Source of the DNA: Clostridiales bacterium
Lineage (GTDB): Bacteria > Bacillota > Clostridia > Oscillospirales > Acutalibacteraceae
Direction: 5' to 3'
Assembly: GCA_021200075.1 (NCBI GenBank)
Contig: JAJQGZ010000228.1
Location: forward strand, 1 to 6,142
DNA: 6,142 bases
Each line of letters opens with the position of its first letter. Within the stretch, counting starts at the first letter, position 1. The position numbers were made by a program, and so were the translations under genes. The notes below the pieces were generated by a model, which saw only the letters and a list, made by a program, of their open reading frames with translations, made no database searches and was not told the DNA's origin. Below, in pieces: positions 6,087 through 6,142 of the stretch.

Positions 6087-6142
6087 TTATTTATCTTGTA
6101 TGATATAGTTAGCTATTAAATCATACCCTTTCATAAAATTTA
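6087..6142 (-). CDS. possible C-terminal tail of an upstream gene
   Basis: An open frame enters from the right edge and ends at TAA 6089-6087, directly against the transketolase ATG. The visible tail ends ...FMKGYDLIANYIIQDK. The exact stop-start abutment and the lack of a ribosome binding site for the transketolase favour a real upstream gene in the same operon. However, only about 18 codons are visible and I recognise no family. The alternative is a promoter/leader region, described in the next entry. Confidence 0.3.
   Translation of the reverse strand, partial: NFMKGYDLIANYIIQDK
6098..6126 (-). promoter_or_regulatory. dyad with a TATGAT -10-like box upstream of transketolase
   Basis: GTATGAT (6126-6120 on the minus strand) pairs with ATCATAC (6104-6098), and inside them ATAG (6116-6113) pairs with CTAT (6108-6105), giving a two-part hairpin with a 3-base bulge. 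TATGAT (6125-6120) could be a -10 box with a start near 6113, but the -35 region would lie beyond the window edge. It competes with the partial-gene reading of the same bases, and the two need not exclude each other. Confidence 0.25.

Noticed and set aside
1..6142. CRISPR array, tRNA, rRNA, insertion sequence or attachment site
   Set aside because: No regularly spaced repeats, no tRNA-like or rRNA sequence, and no transposase or integrase fragment or target duplication was seen on either strand.

Overview
The window looks like a piece of a low-to-mid GC anaerobic Firmicute, probably a gut Clostridia/Oscillospirales-type genome. Evidence: AT-rich intergenic DNA with strong AGGAGG-type ribosome binding sites, a transketolase split into two genes, a rubrerythrin, an oxygen-sensitive iron-type alcohol dehydrogenase, and a GGGCGGAT/ATCCGCCC repeat of a kind I associate with gut Ruminococcaceae. 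The taxonomic call is inference; no rRNA or other marker gene is present.

Layout. Bases 1-167 hold a promoter with the hallmarks of MerR-family control: TTGACC and TATAAT 19 bp apart, with a dyad in the spacer. It drives a plus-strand cluster: an intact YqhD/BDH-type alcohol dehydrogenase (168-1337), a carboxymuconolactone-decarboxylase/cupin fusion broken by three frameshifts (1375-2118), the 5' end of an aldo/keto reductase (2143-about 2388) joined abruptly to the 3' end of a beta-lactamase-family serine hydrolase that also carries an in-frame TGA (about 2388-2849), and a lipoprotein flavodoxin with one frameshift (2881-3527). A 183-base convergent intergenic region follows, with a palindromic repeat and a rho-independent terminator. 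On the minus strand, reading right to left, are the tail of an unidentified upstream frame (6142-6087), transketolase N-terminal subunit (6086-5235), transketolase C-terminal subunit (5229-4285), and rubrerythrin (4247-3711), which is interrupted by a single in-frame TAA.

How the genes fit together. The plus-strand cluster reads as an inducible carbonyl/electrophile detoxification and redox set: an NADPH-type aldehyde reductase, a CMD/cupin protein, an aldo/keto reductase and a flavodoxin. Clusters of this composition under MerR (NmlR/AdhR-like) regulators are familiar in Clostridia. The minus-strand operon provides the non-oxidative pentose phosphate transketolase, followed by a peroxide-reducing rubrerythrin.

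The most striking property is the distribution of damage. Every recognisable gene between 1375 and 4247 is broken: four small frameshifts, two in-frame stops and one deletion-type junction. The three complete genes on either side are undamaged. Either this is a recently decaying redox block, or the stretch was assembled from low-quality reads. The sequence alone cannot settle this. I see no previously undescribed system in the window.
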